Part shown: piece after piece, positions 8,961 through 17,190 of the stretch | Layout of the letters: every line of letters begins with the position of its first letter | Position numbering within the stretch: the first letter of the stretch is position 1 | DNA from: Crenothrix sp043729335 | GTDB lineage: Bacteria > Pseudomonadota > Gammaproteobacteria > Methylococcales > Methylomonadaceae | DNA length: 64,000 bases | Direction of reading: 5' to 3' | NCBI RefSeq assembly: GCF_043729335.1 | Contig: NZ_JAYTLQ010000001.1 | Coordinates: 1 to 64,000, forward strand | Made by a program: the position numbers and the translations under genes | Notes under the pieces: model-generated | The model's input: only the letters and a program-made list of their open reading frames with translations | Told to the model about the DNA's origin: nothing | Databases searched by the model: none

Positions 8961-9743
8961 CTATTCATCGCTCGCCCCTTGATAGGCATTTTTTCTGATT
9001 TTTACCGATTTTAACCATTGCTTGATGTTTTTTAATCCTTGCATAACCGGTGCAGAACCCCCCATTGCCACAGAGTCCACCCAACAATACCACGCAGAAA
9101 CACCACTGGGCGGATTACCTTGTGTCCAACCCAATACCGGATCAATAGCAGCCCATTGCCAAGTGCCCACAGCTGTACCAATAATTTCCAGCCAAGTGGT
9201 AATGAAGAAGGCCGCTAGATAAACTAAAGGGGATTTGCCTTTAAACAGGTAGATCAAAAACACACAAAACAGCATCGCGCCAACAGCATCACCCTGCCCT
9301 AAACCACTGATTCCCCATAGTGACCATAAGCCACAGGTTAAAACAACAAGCGTGGCAATTTTTCTGGCATATTTCAAAAATAACCCTGAACGCGCCAAGG
9401 CCACGGCCGTTAAATAAACCATGCCATGTCCTGGTGGCACGTACGCGGGCACGTTGTGAAATCGATAGGTATAACCGCCCATAAAGGGGGAGGCAAAATG
9501 CTCACCTACCGTCGCAAAGCATATGGCAATACCGACTTGCACTCTAATTTCTTTAGATTCGCCGTGTAAAAAACACAGTAAGAATATCCACGCACATCCA
9601 CCTAATACTTTCTGTTCTGCCAGCGTTGCATCAGCATCATTCACCAAGGCAAAAGCGACGCAAAAAAACGTTATGGCCGCGATAATGTAATCTCTCTGCT
9701 TATGAACATAAGCAATATCGGAACTTGGAAAATGACGTAGCAC
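8961..9743 (-). CDS. Polytopic membrane protein of unknown function
   Basis: A 260-residue protein with about seven hydrophobic helices. I do not recognise the family. Conserved-looking polar or aromatic loops include FMGGYTYRFHNVPAYVPPGHG and WLEIIGTAVGTWQWAAID. These small-residue and Trp/Tyr-rich patterns recall some carotenoid-modifying or lipid-modifying membrane proteins, but that is not enough for a function. The C-terminus is basic and cytoplasmic-looking. It lies between the SOR-like gene and the YqaA-like gene on the same strand. Confidence 0.7.
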   Translation of the reverse strand: MLRHFPSSDIAYVHKQRDYIIAAITFFCVAFALVNDADATLAEQKVLGGCAWIFLLCFLHGESKEIRVQVGIAICFATVGEHFASPFMGGYTYRFHNVPAYVPPGHGMVYLTAVALARSGLFLKYARKIATLVVLTCGLWSLWGISGLGQGDAVGAMLFCVFLIYLFKGKSPLVYLAAFFITTWLEIIGTAVGTWQWAAIDPVLGWTQGNPPSGVSAWYCWVDSVAMGGSAPVMQGLKNIKQWLKSVKIRKNAYQGASDE

Positions 9744-9787
9744 TATTTAAATCCCATATAATTTATTATCGATCATTATTAACGAGC

Positions 9788-10213
9788 CTAATTAAACAGC
9801 CACGTTATGACGGCATAACGCCCAAATTTACCGATCAAAATAGCCAAAAAGGCCGGCAATAGCGGCAGTCTTAACCACCCCCCGGCAAAACAAAAACCGT
9901 CACCGATAACAGGCAACCAAGAAAACAGCAGCACCCATGCGCCTTTTTCTTTTACAGCCTGGAGCCCTCGCTGTTGTTTTTGAGACAGCTGACTAGCAAC
10001 AGGTACTTTTTTAGCCACCATCCAGCCTAACCACCATGTTGTCATGGCACCTAACGTATTGGCCAGTGTTGCAATACTCAGTAATTGCCAATCCGGATAG
10101 CTTCCCTGTGAAACCATATAAGCCAAAACAGCTTCAGAACCACCGGGTGCAATGGTTGCTGATATAAACGCACTTCCAAAAAGCGCCCAAAGCCCTGTTA
10201 ATGTGTCTTGCAT
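9788..10213 (-). CDS. YqaA-family (DedA/SNARE-associated) inner-membrane protein
   Basis: A 141-residue membrane protein. APGGSEAVLAYMVSQG, ANTLGAMTTWWLGW and the helix pair around SWLPVIGDGFCFAGGWLRLP match the short DedA-like YqaA group of VTT-domain proteins. Larger members are linked to lipid flipping; the role of YqaA itself is unclear. The frame can be read from a TTG at 10225, but that codon sits in the T run of the preceding terminator, so I use ATG 10213. The terminator at 10224-10258 separates it from the cupredoxin gene upstream. Confidence 0.8.
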   Translation of the reverse strand: MQDTLTGLWALFGSAFISATIAPGGSEAVLAYMVSQGSYPDWQLLSIATLANTLGAMTTWWLGWMVAKKVPVASQLSQKQQRGLQAVKEKGAWVLLFSWLPVIGDGFCFAGGWLRLPLLPAFLAILIGKFGRYAVITWLFN

Positions 10214-10223
10214 TATTTCTCTC

Positions 10224-10258
10224 AAAAAAAACCCTACGCTCCTTAACAGAGCGCAGGG
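10224..10258 (-). terminator. Rho-independent terminator after the cupredoxin gene
   Basis: Near-perfect 10-bp GC-rich stem (CCCTGCGCTC / GAGCGTAGGG in the minus reading, one mismatch) with a 7-base loop, followed by a run of eight T on the minus strand. It lies 18 bases past the stop of the cupredoxin gene. A five-T run on the other side means it may work in both directions. Confidence 0.85.
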
Positions 10259-10275
10259 TTTTTATGTTAAACCAC

Positions 10276-11205
10276 TTACTTTTTTTCTGATAGCAGTTTA
10301 TTCTTTTTCGATACAATCCGGCTTACCCAGCCAGAAATCATACTGGCTACCAACAAAAATCCAGCTCTTAGCCTATCAAAACTATAAGCAACCGCTTCTG
10401 AAACGCTCATGCCTTTAAATTTTTTCGCTAGAAAAGGCGCAGCCATAAGCCCTAACGCGATACCAATGACGGTAATACCCGAAAACACAGATTCTTCTTG
10501 GGCTGCCGCCGCAGCAGCACCTGCTTTTTTAGCAGCTGCAGCCACAACCGCATCTTCTTCAATTTTTTTAACTTCCGCCGCAGCAGCCGTTAATTCGGCA
10601 GCCACTTCTGTTAAACCACCCGTATAATCATCTAGCCACGCATTAGCGGTTACGCCTGGAATACTCGGCAAATCCCCATCACCTTTACCCACTTTAAGTT
10701 GGGCTTTCATGCCTTTTTCCATGTGCTGAGCAATATCACAATGCACTAAATAGGTTTTATCGCCTGGGGGCAAAATCAAGGTACCGGAAATTTTTGCAGG
10801 CCCAGAAACTTCAAGATGAAACATGCCCTTAGCATACAAATACTTGGGCAAACCATGCATCATCCATTGATGCCTGATACTGTCCTCGTTTATAAAATGG
10901 ATAGTCAATTTGGTACACGGCTCAAACTGAAGTTCCTGTGTATCGAATGCGTACATTCTACCCGGAAATTTTTCCGCATATTTATGGCCAGCATGAACCG
11001 TTATTTCCTTTTCTTCAGAAATGCTATCACAGCCACCGGGTAAAACATCGGTATTTTGGCCCATCACCATACCACCAGCCATATCCATTAAATGGCCATC
11101 ACCGTGGTTCATGAGCATCGGAGTATGATCTTCAAATTCCTCAGCAGCCAACAGCGAGCCAGAAAACACCAAACCCAGCATCCCTAAAGACAACAACTTC
11201 AACAT
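10276..11205 (-). CDS. Exported cupredoxin-domain protein with Met/His-rich N-terminus and C-terminal membrane anchor
   Basis: A 309-residue precursor. A signal peptide (about residues 1-20, ending LLAA) is followed by a Met/His-rich stretch (HTPMLMNHGDGHLMD) of a kind that binds copper. A cupredoxin domain (about 70-175) has blue-copper-type ligands: His in SIRHQWMMHGLP, then Cys, His and Met in HCDIAQHMEKGM. Next come an Ala/Glu-rich linker and a C-terminal membrane helix (about 245-265) with a basic tail. The protein probably sits in the inner membrane facing the periplasm and binds or carries copper. AGAGGAAA precedes the ATG at good spacing. Its partner lies 100 bases upstream at 11306-11899. 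Confidence 0.82.
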   Translation of the reverse strand: MLKLLSLGMLGLVFSGSLLAAEEFEDHTPMLMNHGDGHLMDMAGGMVMGQNTDVLPGGCDSISEEKEITVHAGHKYAEKFPGRMYAFDTQELQFEPCTKLTIHFINEDSIRHQWMMHGLPKYLYAKGMFHLEVSGPAKISGTLILPPGDKTYLVHCDIAQHMEKGMKAQLKVGKGDGDLPSIPGVTANAWLDDYTGGLTEVAAELTAAAAEVKKIEEDAVVAAAAKKAGAAAAAAQEESVFSGITVIGIALGLMAAPFLAKKFKGMSVSEAVAYSFDRLRAGFLLVASMISGWVSRIVSKKNKLLSEKK

Positions 11206-11305
11206 GATTTATTTCCTCTTTGTTTAATAAAGCGCCATTTACGTCACAAAAAATCTTTTAAGTGGCATTTAATGGCACTTATAACAAAATTTACAGATTT
11301 TTTAC

Positions 11306-11899
11306 TTAGCTTACAATTTTGGCAAAAATTTCATCAACCTTACGCTTGAATCCGGCACTCGACAAGTAGGCCATATAGAGGGCTCCAAATAGACCCAGGA
11401 CGTAAAGTGCGTAAGTAGTTTTAGCAGTAGCAGCGCCACCGCCAGCACTAAAGCTCATGTGCGCGTCTAATCTTTCCCCTTTGTCAGGAACTAAAGTAAT
11501 ATGAATTAAGTACTTGCCGGGCTCAGGAACCCCATTTGGTAACACTAATTCCACAGTTCCACTTTTGTGCTTAGCACCAGGCAAAAAGAATACGCGTGTA
11601 CCTTCAGGCTCTTTAGTTACTTCAAATTCAACGGTATTGCCTCTATATCGTTGGTCTTGATAATCAAATACCAGCAGAATTTTCTCATTTGTTTTAGGAA
11701 GGCTGGCACAAAATTCTTCCGCTGGAAACGAGTTTGGTTGGTAGGCGGTATAATGTAGCCAGTGGTCTTTTTCTAGCTCAAACTTACACTGATCAGTATC
11801 CGTTCCAGCAGCACCACCGTGAGCCCACAAAGTAGCGGAAAACAACAGCGCCAGCAATCCCGAGGAAATTTTTGTTATTTTGTTTTTTTTGATCATCAT
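11306..11899 (-). CDS. Exported, C-terminally membrane-anchored protein linked to copper genes, family unknown
   Basis: A 197-residue precursor: signal peptide ending LWA, mature protein beginning HGGAAGTDTDQC, a beta-rich domain with a second Cys (EEFCASLP) and DYQDQRYRGN, then GKYLIHITL, a flexible AGGGAA segment, and a C-terminal helix (about 165-185) with a basic end. The gene precedes the cupredoxin gene on the same strand. The protein at 56886 has the same order of elements and spacing-matched short identities (C...C..LP...D...RG), so the two look like distant relatives, both next to copper genes. The layout recalls PmoD/AmoD-type periplasmic copper proteins, but I see no CuA motif. AGAGGG precedes the start. 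Confidence 0.72.
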   Translation of the reverse strand: MMIKKNKITKISSGLLALLFSATLWAHGGAAGTDTDQCKFELEKDHWLHYTAYQPNSFPAEEFCASLPKTNEKILLVFDYQDQRYRGNTVEFEVTKEPEGTRVFFLPGAKHKSGTVELVLPNGVPEPGKYLIHITLVPDKGERLDAHMSFSAGGGAATAKTTYALYVLGLFGALYMAYLSSAGFKRKVDEIFAKIVS

Positions 11900-12158
11900 C
11901 AGACCCTCTAATTTTTATTTTTAGAATATATTCGACGTTTATTTACATGCCTTTAAACTATCAACCTAAAATAACCGCTCTTAGCCATTATATAACGGCA
12001 GAGAGGCACTCTAGCACATCAGTCCAGACAAATAAAGGACAGCAAACTACACTTATCGTTCAATATCTATCCACAGTTATGTCCTGGCATATTCTATTGA
12101 TATCCTCGTCTAGTTTTCGTAGACTTAGATCACTACACATAAAATGGAGTCGTAACTT

Positions 12159-13796
12159 ATGTCATCTTTGACAGCATCAAAAGCGTGGACAGCATTACAA
12201 ATACATTATCAGCAAACCCAAAACGATTCCATGCTTGCAGCGTTTACACACGACTCTGACCGCCATAGCAAATACTCATTGCAACTGAACGATATTCTTT
12301 TCGATTATTCCAAGAACAGAATAAACAACCAAACCATGCCCTTACTGATGGATCTCGCTAATTACGCTGAGCTGCCTGCCAAAATTGAAGCCATGTTTAC
12401 CGGCTTACCTATTAATACTACCGAAAAAAGAGCGGCTTTACATACAGCTTTACGTAACCGCAATAACCATCCCATTTATGTCGATGGTCAAGATGTTATG
12501 CCTGAAATCAATGCGGTTTTGGAAAAAATGCGTCACTTCTGCCATGCGGTACGCTCAGGCGAATGGAAAGGCTATACCGGGAAAAAAATTACCAATGTGG
12601 TTAATATAGGTATTGGTGGCTCTGGCCTTGGCCCTAAAATGGTCTCCATGACACTCACACCTTACGGTTCAGATGACCTCAAAGTTCACTACGTTTCCAA
12701 TGTTGATCAAACCAATATTGTTGAAGAGTTAAAAGATTTATCACCGGAAACCACACTGTTTATTGTGGCTTCCAAACTGTTTTCTACCCAAGAAACCATG
12801 ATTAACGCCAACTCGGCACGAAACTGGTTTTTGGACAGCGCTAAAGATACTAATGCTATCGCCAAACATTTCGTCGCCATTTCTACCCATGCCGAAAACG
12901 TAGCAAAATTTGGTATCGATACCGAAAACATGTTTGAGTTTTGGGACTGGGTGGGCGGTCGTTATTCGCTGTGGTCAGCGGTAGGCCTATCGATTGCCCT
13001 GTACATTGGCATGGATAATTTTGAAGACTTGCTACAAGGTGCTTACGAAGCTGATCTGCATTTTCGTACCTCGCCACTTGAAAAAAACATTCCTGTTATT
13101 ATGGGATTGTTGGGGATATGGTATAACAACTTTTTTGAAGCTCGCTCTTATGTGCTATTGCCGTACGATCAATCCATGCGTTATTTTGCGGATTATTTTC
13201 AACAAGGTGACATGGAAAGCAATGGCAAAAGTGTTGACCTGAAGGGCAACAGAGTGGATTATAGTACCGGCCAGATCGTCTGGGGGCAGCCTGGAACTAA
13301 CGGTCAGCATGCCTTTTTTCAGCTCATGCACCAAGGCACGCAACTGGTACCGTGTGACTTTTTAGCCGCAGCAAACAGCCATTACCATCTGCCCGAGCAC
13401 CATGATGTGTTAATCTCTAACTTTTTAGCGCAACCCGAAGCGCTCATGCGCGGCAAAACCGCAGAAGAAGTCAAGCAATCGCTGACAGCTGGGCAACAAC
13501 AAGATGCGGTGCTATTAGCGTCTAAGGTATTTGAAGGCAATAAGCCTTCCAACTCGTTTTTATTTGAAAAAATGACACCTAAAACGCTGGGCACCTTATT
13601 GGCGTTTTACGAGCACAAAATTTTTGTACAGGGCATCGTTTGGAACATTAACTCCTTTGACCAAATGGGTGTCGAATTAGGTAAAATACTAGCCAATGCC
13701 ATCTTGCCCGAACTTAAAAACGATGAGGATATACACAGCCATGATTGTTCAACCAATGCACTCATTAACGCTTATAAAAAACTACGACACCCTTGA
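12159..13796 (+). CDS. pgi: Glucose-6-phosphate isomerase
   Basis: Interconverts glucose 6-phosphate and fructose 6-phosphate in the cytoplasm. It is 545 residues, normal for bacterial PGI. Visible motifs are VVNIGIGGSGLGPKM (phosphate binding), the family signature WDWVGGRYSLWSAVG, QLMHQGT, and the C-terminal signature NSFDQMGVELGK. A TGGAGT site precedes the ATG. The upstream 259 bases (11900-12158) are a divergent promoter region shared with the copper-linked gene; no coding sequence is evident there. Its stop overlaps the mltF TTG start. Confidence 0.97.
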   Translation: MSSLTASKAWTALQIHYQQTQNDSMLAAFTHDSDRHSKYSLQLNDILFDYSKNRINNQTMPLLMDLANYAELPAKIEAMFTGLPINTTEKRAALHTALRNRNNHPIYVDGQDVMPEINAVLEKMRHFCHAVRSGEWKGYTGKKITNVVNIGIGGSGLGPKMVSMTLTPYGSDDLKVHYVSNVDQTNIVEELKDLSPETTLFIVASKLFSTQETMINANSARNWFLDSAKDTNAIAKHFVAISTHAENVAKFGIDTENMFEFWDWVGGRYSLWSAVGLSIALYIGMDNFEDLLQGAYEADLHFRTSPLEKNIPVIMGLLGIWYNNFFEARSYVLLPYDQSMRYFADYFQQGDMESNGKSVDLKGNRVDYSTGQIVWGQPGTNGQHAFFQLMHQGTQLVPCDFLAAANSHYHLPEHHDVLISNFLAQPEALMRGKTAEEVKQSLTAGQQQDAVLLASKVFEGNKPSNSFLFEKMTPKTLGTLLAFYEHKIFVQGIVWNINSFDQMGVELGKILANAILPELKNDEDIHSHDCSTNALINAYKKLRHP

Positions 13797-15250
13797 TTAA
13801 ATTACTCAGATTGGCTATCAGCTTACTTGTTGCGTTTTTATTGACAACATGCAGCAAGGAAGCTCCTATGGGAACAGCAGCGCAACCCAGTAATCAATTA
13901 GAAAAAATTAAGCACGACGGCGTTTTAACAGTGCTAACACGCATAGATCCGACCACCTATTATAAAAATGCAGACGTTTATACGGGGCTGGAACATGATT
14001 TAGTGCAGTTATTTGCCAAACACCTCGGCGTAAAAGTTAAGTTTATTATTCCTGATACTTTCAGTGACATTCTGAATAACATTGCTACAAATACCGCTGA
14101 CATTGCCGCTGCCGGTATTACTGTGACGCCCCAGCGCTTGCAAAAAATGCGCTTCTCTCCCAGTTATTACCAAGCCTCTGAGCAAGTCATCTATCGGTCT
14201 GGCAATCCACGCCCCAAAAATGCCGACCAATTGGCGGGTGGTATTATTGAAGTCACTGATGGCACCAGCCATGTAGACACCTTAGCGGCTTTAAAAAAGA
14301 CAGTTCCCACCTTAAGCTGGAGTGTCAATAGCGAACTCGACACCAATGGCTTAATGTATTTGGTTAACGAAGGGCTTATTGATTACACCATCGCCGACTC
14401 TAACCAGGCTCTGTTAATAAAACGTTTTTACCCTGAACTTAACATCGCTTTTGATCTCACCAAACCGCGCCAACTCGCTTGGGCACTTAGCCCATCAAAA
14501 GACAACAGCTTGTTCGATGAAGTCACGCACTTCTTTGAGCGCATTAAAAAAGATAAAACACTGGCACAACTGATCGAAAAACATTATGGTCATGCCGACA
14601 CCTTAAACTATGTTGATAACTGTACCTTTCGTCAACACCGAAAAAGCAGGCTACCGCTGTACCAAAAACACTTCGCCGCTGCAGCAAAGCAATACAAAAT
14701 TGACTGGCGTTTGCTAGCTGCCATTGGCTATCAGGAATCCCACTGGCAAGACAACGCCATTTCGCCTACCGGTGTTGAAGGCATTATGATGCTCACTAAC
14801 GACACTGCCGATTTATTAAAAATAAAAAATCGCAAAGATCCCATACAAAGCATTGAAGGCGGTGCGCGTTATTTTCAACAACGGATTAAGCTGCTAGACG
14901 ATACCATCCGTGAACCAGATCGAACCTGGTTGGCATTGGCTTCCTATAATGTCGGTATGGGGCATATTTACGATGCGCGACTGTTAACTAAACAACAAGG
15001 CGGCGATCCTAACAAATGGCTGGATGTTAAGCAGCGCCTACCCTTGCTTGCAGAAGAAAAATGGCATAGCAAAACTAAATACGGCTTTGCCCGTGGCAAC
15101 GAGCCGGTTCAATATGTTGAAAATATACGAGGCTATTATGATTTGCTGGTTTGGTTAACTGAAGAAAACCAAATAAAAAAGCAAGTCATGCAAGTAAAAA
15201 GCTACGCGCCCACAAATACCGCTACCAACAGCAGTCCCGCCACGTTATAG
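13793..15250 (+). CDS. mltF: Membrane-bound lytic murein transglycosylase F
   Basis: Cleaves peptidoglycan glycan strands with formation of 1,6-anhydromuropeptides, anchored at the outer membrane. The 485-residue protein has a lipoprotein signal with lipobox LTTC (about residues 17-20), an SBP_bac_3-like regulatory domain (about 40-265, starting LTVLTRIDPTTYY) and a C-terminal SLT domain with the catalytic Glu in GYQESHW and SPTGVEGIMML. The TTG start overlaps the pgi stop; I keep it because the signal peptide begins right there and the next Met (GTAAQP...) would lose it. Confidence 0.93.
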   Translation: MIKLLRLAISLLVAFLLTTCSKEAPMGTAAQPSNQLEKIKHDGVLTVLTRIDPTTYYKNADVYTGLEHDLVQLFAKHLGVKVKFIIPDTFSDILNNIATNTADIAAAGITVTPQRLQKMRFSPSYYQASEQVIYRSGNPRPKNADQLAGGIIEVTDGTSHVDTLAALKKTVPTLSWSVNSELDTNGLMYLVNEGLIDYTIADSNQALLIKRFYPELNIAFDLTKPRQLAWALSPSKDNSLFDEVTHFFERIKKDKTLAQLIEKHYGHADTLNYVDNCTFRQHRKSRLPLYQKHFAAAAKQYKIDWRLLAAIGYQESHWQDNAISPTGVEGIMMLTNDTADLLKIKNRKDPIQSIEGGARYFQQRIKLLDDTIREPDRTWLALASYNVGMGHIYDARLLTKQQGGDPNKWLDVKQRLPLLAEEKWHSKTKYGFARGNEPVQYVENIRGYYDLLVWLTEENQIKKQVMQVKSYAPTNTATNSSPATL

Positions 15251-15484
15251 TAACTTTAACCACAGATGTGACGTTGTACACCAAGCGATCCAAGCCGTGC
15301 ACACAGGATATTGGCGTAATGCTATTGTCATAATCCGGTTATATACTGCCGCACACAGTGCTACCCCATAAATTATTTAGACACAATAAAAATACCCATT
15401 TGGTGAGCTATCTATTTTGTGCAATGTCTAAGCCATACAAAAGTAGTACAATATCCGGTTAAATTAACAATCCAGGTGTAGATT

Positions 15485-16951
15485 ATGCAAATTATTCAAG
15501 AAGCACTGACGTTTGACGACGTTTTATTAGTGCCCGCATACTCGAATGTGTTGCCGCGTGACGTGGAAATGGTAACGCAGCTGACTCGTACCATTACACT
15601 TAACATTCCGCTAGTTGCAGCAGCCATGGATACTGTTACCGAAGCTAGACTCGCCATTGCCATCGCGCAAGAAGGCGGCATCGGTATCATTCACAAAAAC
15701 ATGACAATTGAACAACAGGCGCATGAAGTCTCCAGTGTCAAAAAATACGAAAGCGGGGTCATCAAAGATCCGATTAGCGTTTCTCCTGACATCAGTATCC
15801 GTGAGGTCATCGCCCTAACCCAGGCTAAAAACATCTCGGGCGTGCCGGTTGTGAATGGCGAGGAATTAGTCGGTATTATTACCAGCCGAGATTTGCGTTT
15901 TGAAACCCGTCTTGATGAACCCGTCTCCAAGCTCATGACTCCGAAAGCACGGTTAATTACCGTCAACGAACACGCTGATCGCAAAGAAGCCATCGCGTTA
16001 CTGCATAAACACCGCATCGAAAAAATCTTAGTTGTTAATGACGACTTTCATTTGCGCGGCATGATTACCGTTAAAGATATCCAAAAAGCCAAAGATTACC
16101 CACAAGCCTGCAAAGATGAACAAGAACGCTTGCGCGTTGGCGCCGCTGTCGGTACAGGCCAAGGCACAGAAGATCGCGTGGCGGCACTGGTTGCAGCCGG
16201 TGTTGATGTCATCATCGTCGATACCGCCCACGGCCATTCCCAAGGTGTTTTAGACCGTGTGCGCTGGATAAAGCAAAACTATCCTGATGTCCAAGTGATT
16301 GGCGGCAATATTGCTACCGCCGATGCCGCACTCGCATTGGTTGAAGCCGGTGCGGACGGCGTTAAAGTCGGCATAGGCCCAGGCTCTATTTGTACCACAC
16401 GCATTGTTGCCGGTGTCGGTGTGCCGCAAATAAGTGCCATCAGTAACGTGGCTGATGCGTTAAAAGGCACCGGTGTACCGTTAATTGCCGATGGCGGTAT
16501 TCGTTACTCCGGCGATGTCGCCAAAGCCTTGGCAGCAGGCGCTCATGCAGTGATGTTGGGCGGCTTGTTTGCTGGCACCGAAGAAGCCCCCGGCGAAGTC
16601 GAATTATTTCAGGGGCGTTCGTATAAATCGTACCGTGGTATGGGTTCATTGGGCGCGATGTCACAACGCCAAGGTTCCAGTGACCGTTATTTTCAGGAAA
16701 CCACCGACAGCGTGGAAAAACTGGTGCCGGAAGGCATTGAAGGCCGTGTGCCTTACCGGGGCAGCTTACTGGCGGTAATCCATCAATTGCTGGGTGGTGT
16801 GCGTGCCAGCATGGGCTACACCGGCAACCGCTCGATCACAGAATTTCATGACAAAGCCCAGTTCGTGCGTGTGACTTCAGCAGGCATGCGCGAAAGCCAT
16901 GTGCATGATGTGACCATTACTAAAGAAGCGCCGAATTATCGTACCGAGTAG
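15485..16951 (+). CDS. guaB: Inosine-5'-monophosphate dehydrogenase
   Basis: Oxidises IMP to XMP with NAD, the committed step to GMP. It is 488 residues: a TIM barrel split by a pair of CBS domains (about 95-205, first one around KDPISVSPDISIREV). The active-site Cys loop is GIGPGSICTTRIV, and the flap region contains YRGMGSLGAM. It starts with ATG after AGGTGTAG. The next gene, guaA, completes GMP synthesis, but a 141-bp inverted-repeat element lies between them. The 234 bases upstream hold no gene that I can see. Confidence 0.97.
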   Translation: MQIIQEALTFDDVLLVPAYSNVLPRDVEMVTQLTRTITLNIPLVAAAMDTVTEARLAIAIAQEGGIGIIHKNMTIEQQAHEVSSVKKYESGVIKDPISVSPDISIREVIALTQAKNISGVPVVNGEELVGIITSRDLRFETRLDEPVSKLMTPKARLITVNEHADRKEAIALLHKHRIEKILVVNDDFHLRGMITVKDIQKAKDYPQACKDEQERLRVGAAVGTGQGTEDRVAALVAAGVDVIIVDTAHGHSQGVLDRVRWIKQNYPDVQVIGGNIATADAALALVEAGADGVKVGIGPGSICTTRIVAGVGVPQISAISNVADALKGTGVPLIADGGIRYSGDVAKALAAGAHAVMLGGLFAGTEEAPGEVELFQGRSYKSYRGMGSLGAMSQRQGSSDRYFQETTDSVEKLVPEGIEGRVPYRGSLLAVIHQLLGGVRASMGYTGNRSITEFHDKAQFVRVTSAGMRESHVHDVTITKEAPNYRTE

Positions 16952-16977
16952 TCATACACATTAATATTGCCAAGACC

Positions 16978-17118
16978 GTAGGGTGGTTTCGCGCCAGCAA
17001 ACCACCTGGCCGGAACAGGCAAAATCGATCTTTGCCCCAACTTTTCAAACGGTTGCCATAACGTGTTTAACCTTTGTTACGCTAGGCATGGCGGTTTTCT
17101 GGCGCGAAACCACCCTAC
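16978..17118 (+). mobile_element. MITE-like element with 29-bp terminal inverted repeats, between guaB and guaA
   Basis: The left end GTAGGGTGGTTTCGCGCCAG (16978 on) recurs inverted at the right end (17090-17118, reading out as GTAGGGTGGTTTCGCGCCAG on the other strand). The arms match over about 29 bases with two differences. The 80-base interior codes for nothing visible. A related element lies at 19303-19398 with a different interior. Confidence 0.8.
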
Positions 17119-17190
17119 AAAATATCCGCGTACAGACGTATATTTGTTACCCAATAATGACCTTTTATCTTCCTTGCCAATAAATTTATC

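Noticed and set aside
11947..12171. 74-codon frame before pgi
   Set aside because: Overlaps the pgi start, lies in the divergent promoter region and shows no protein-like pattern.
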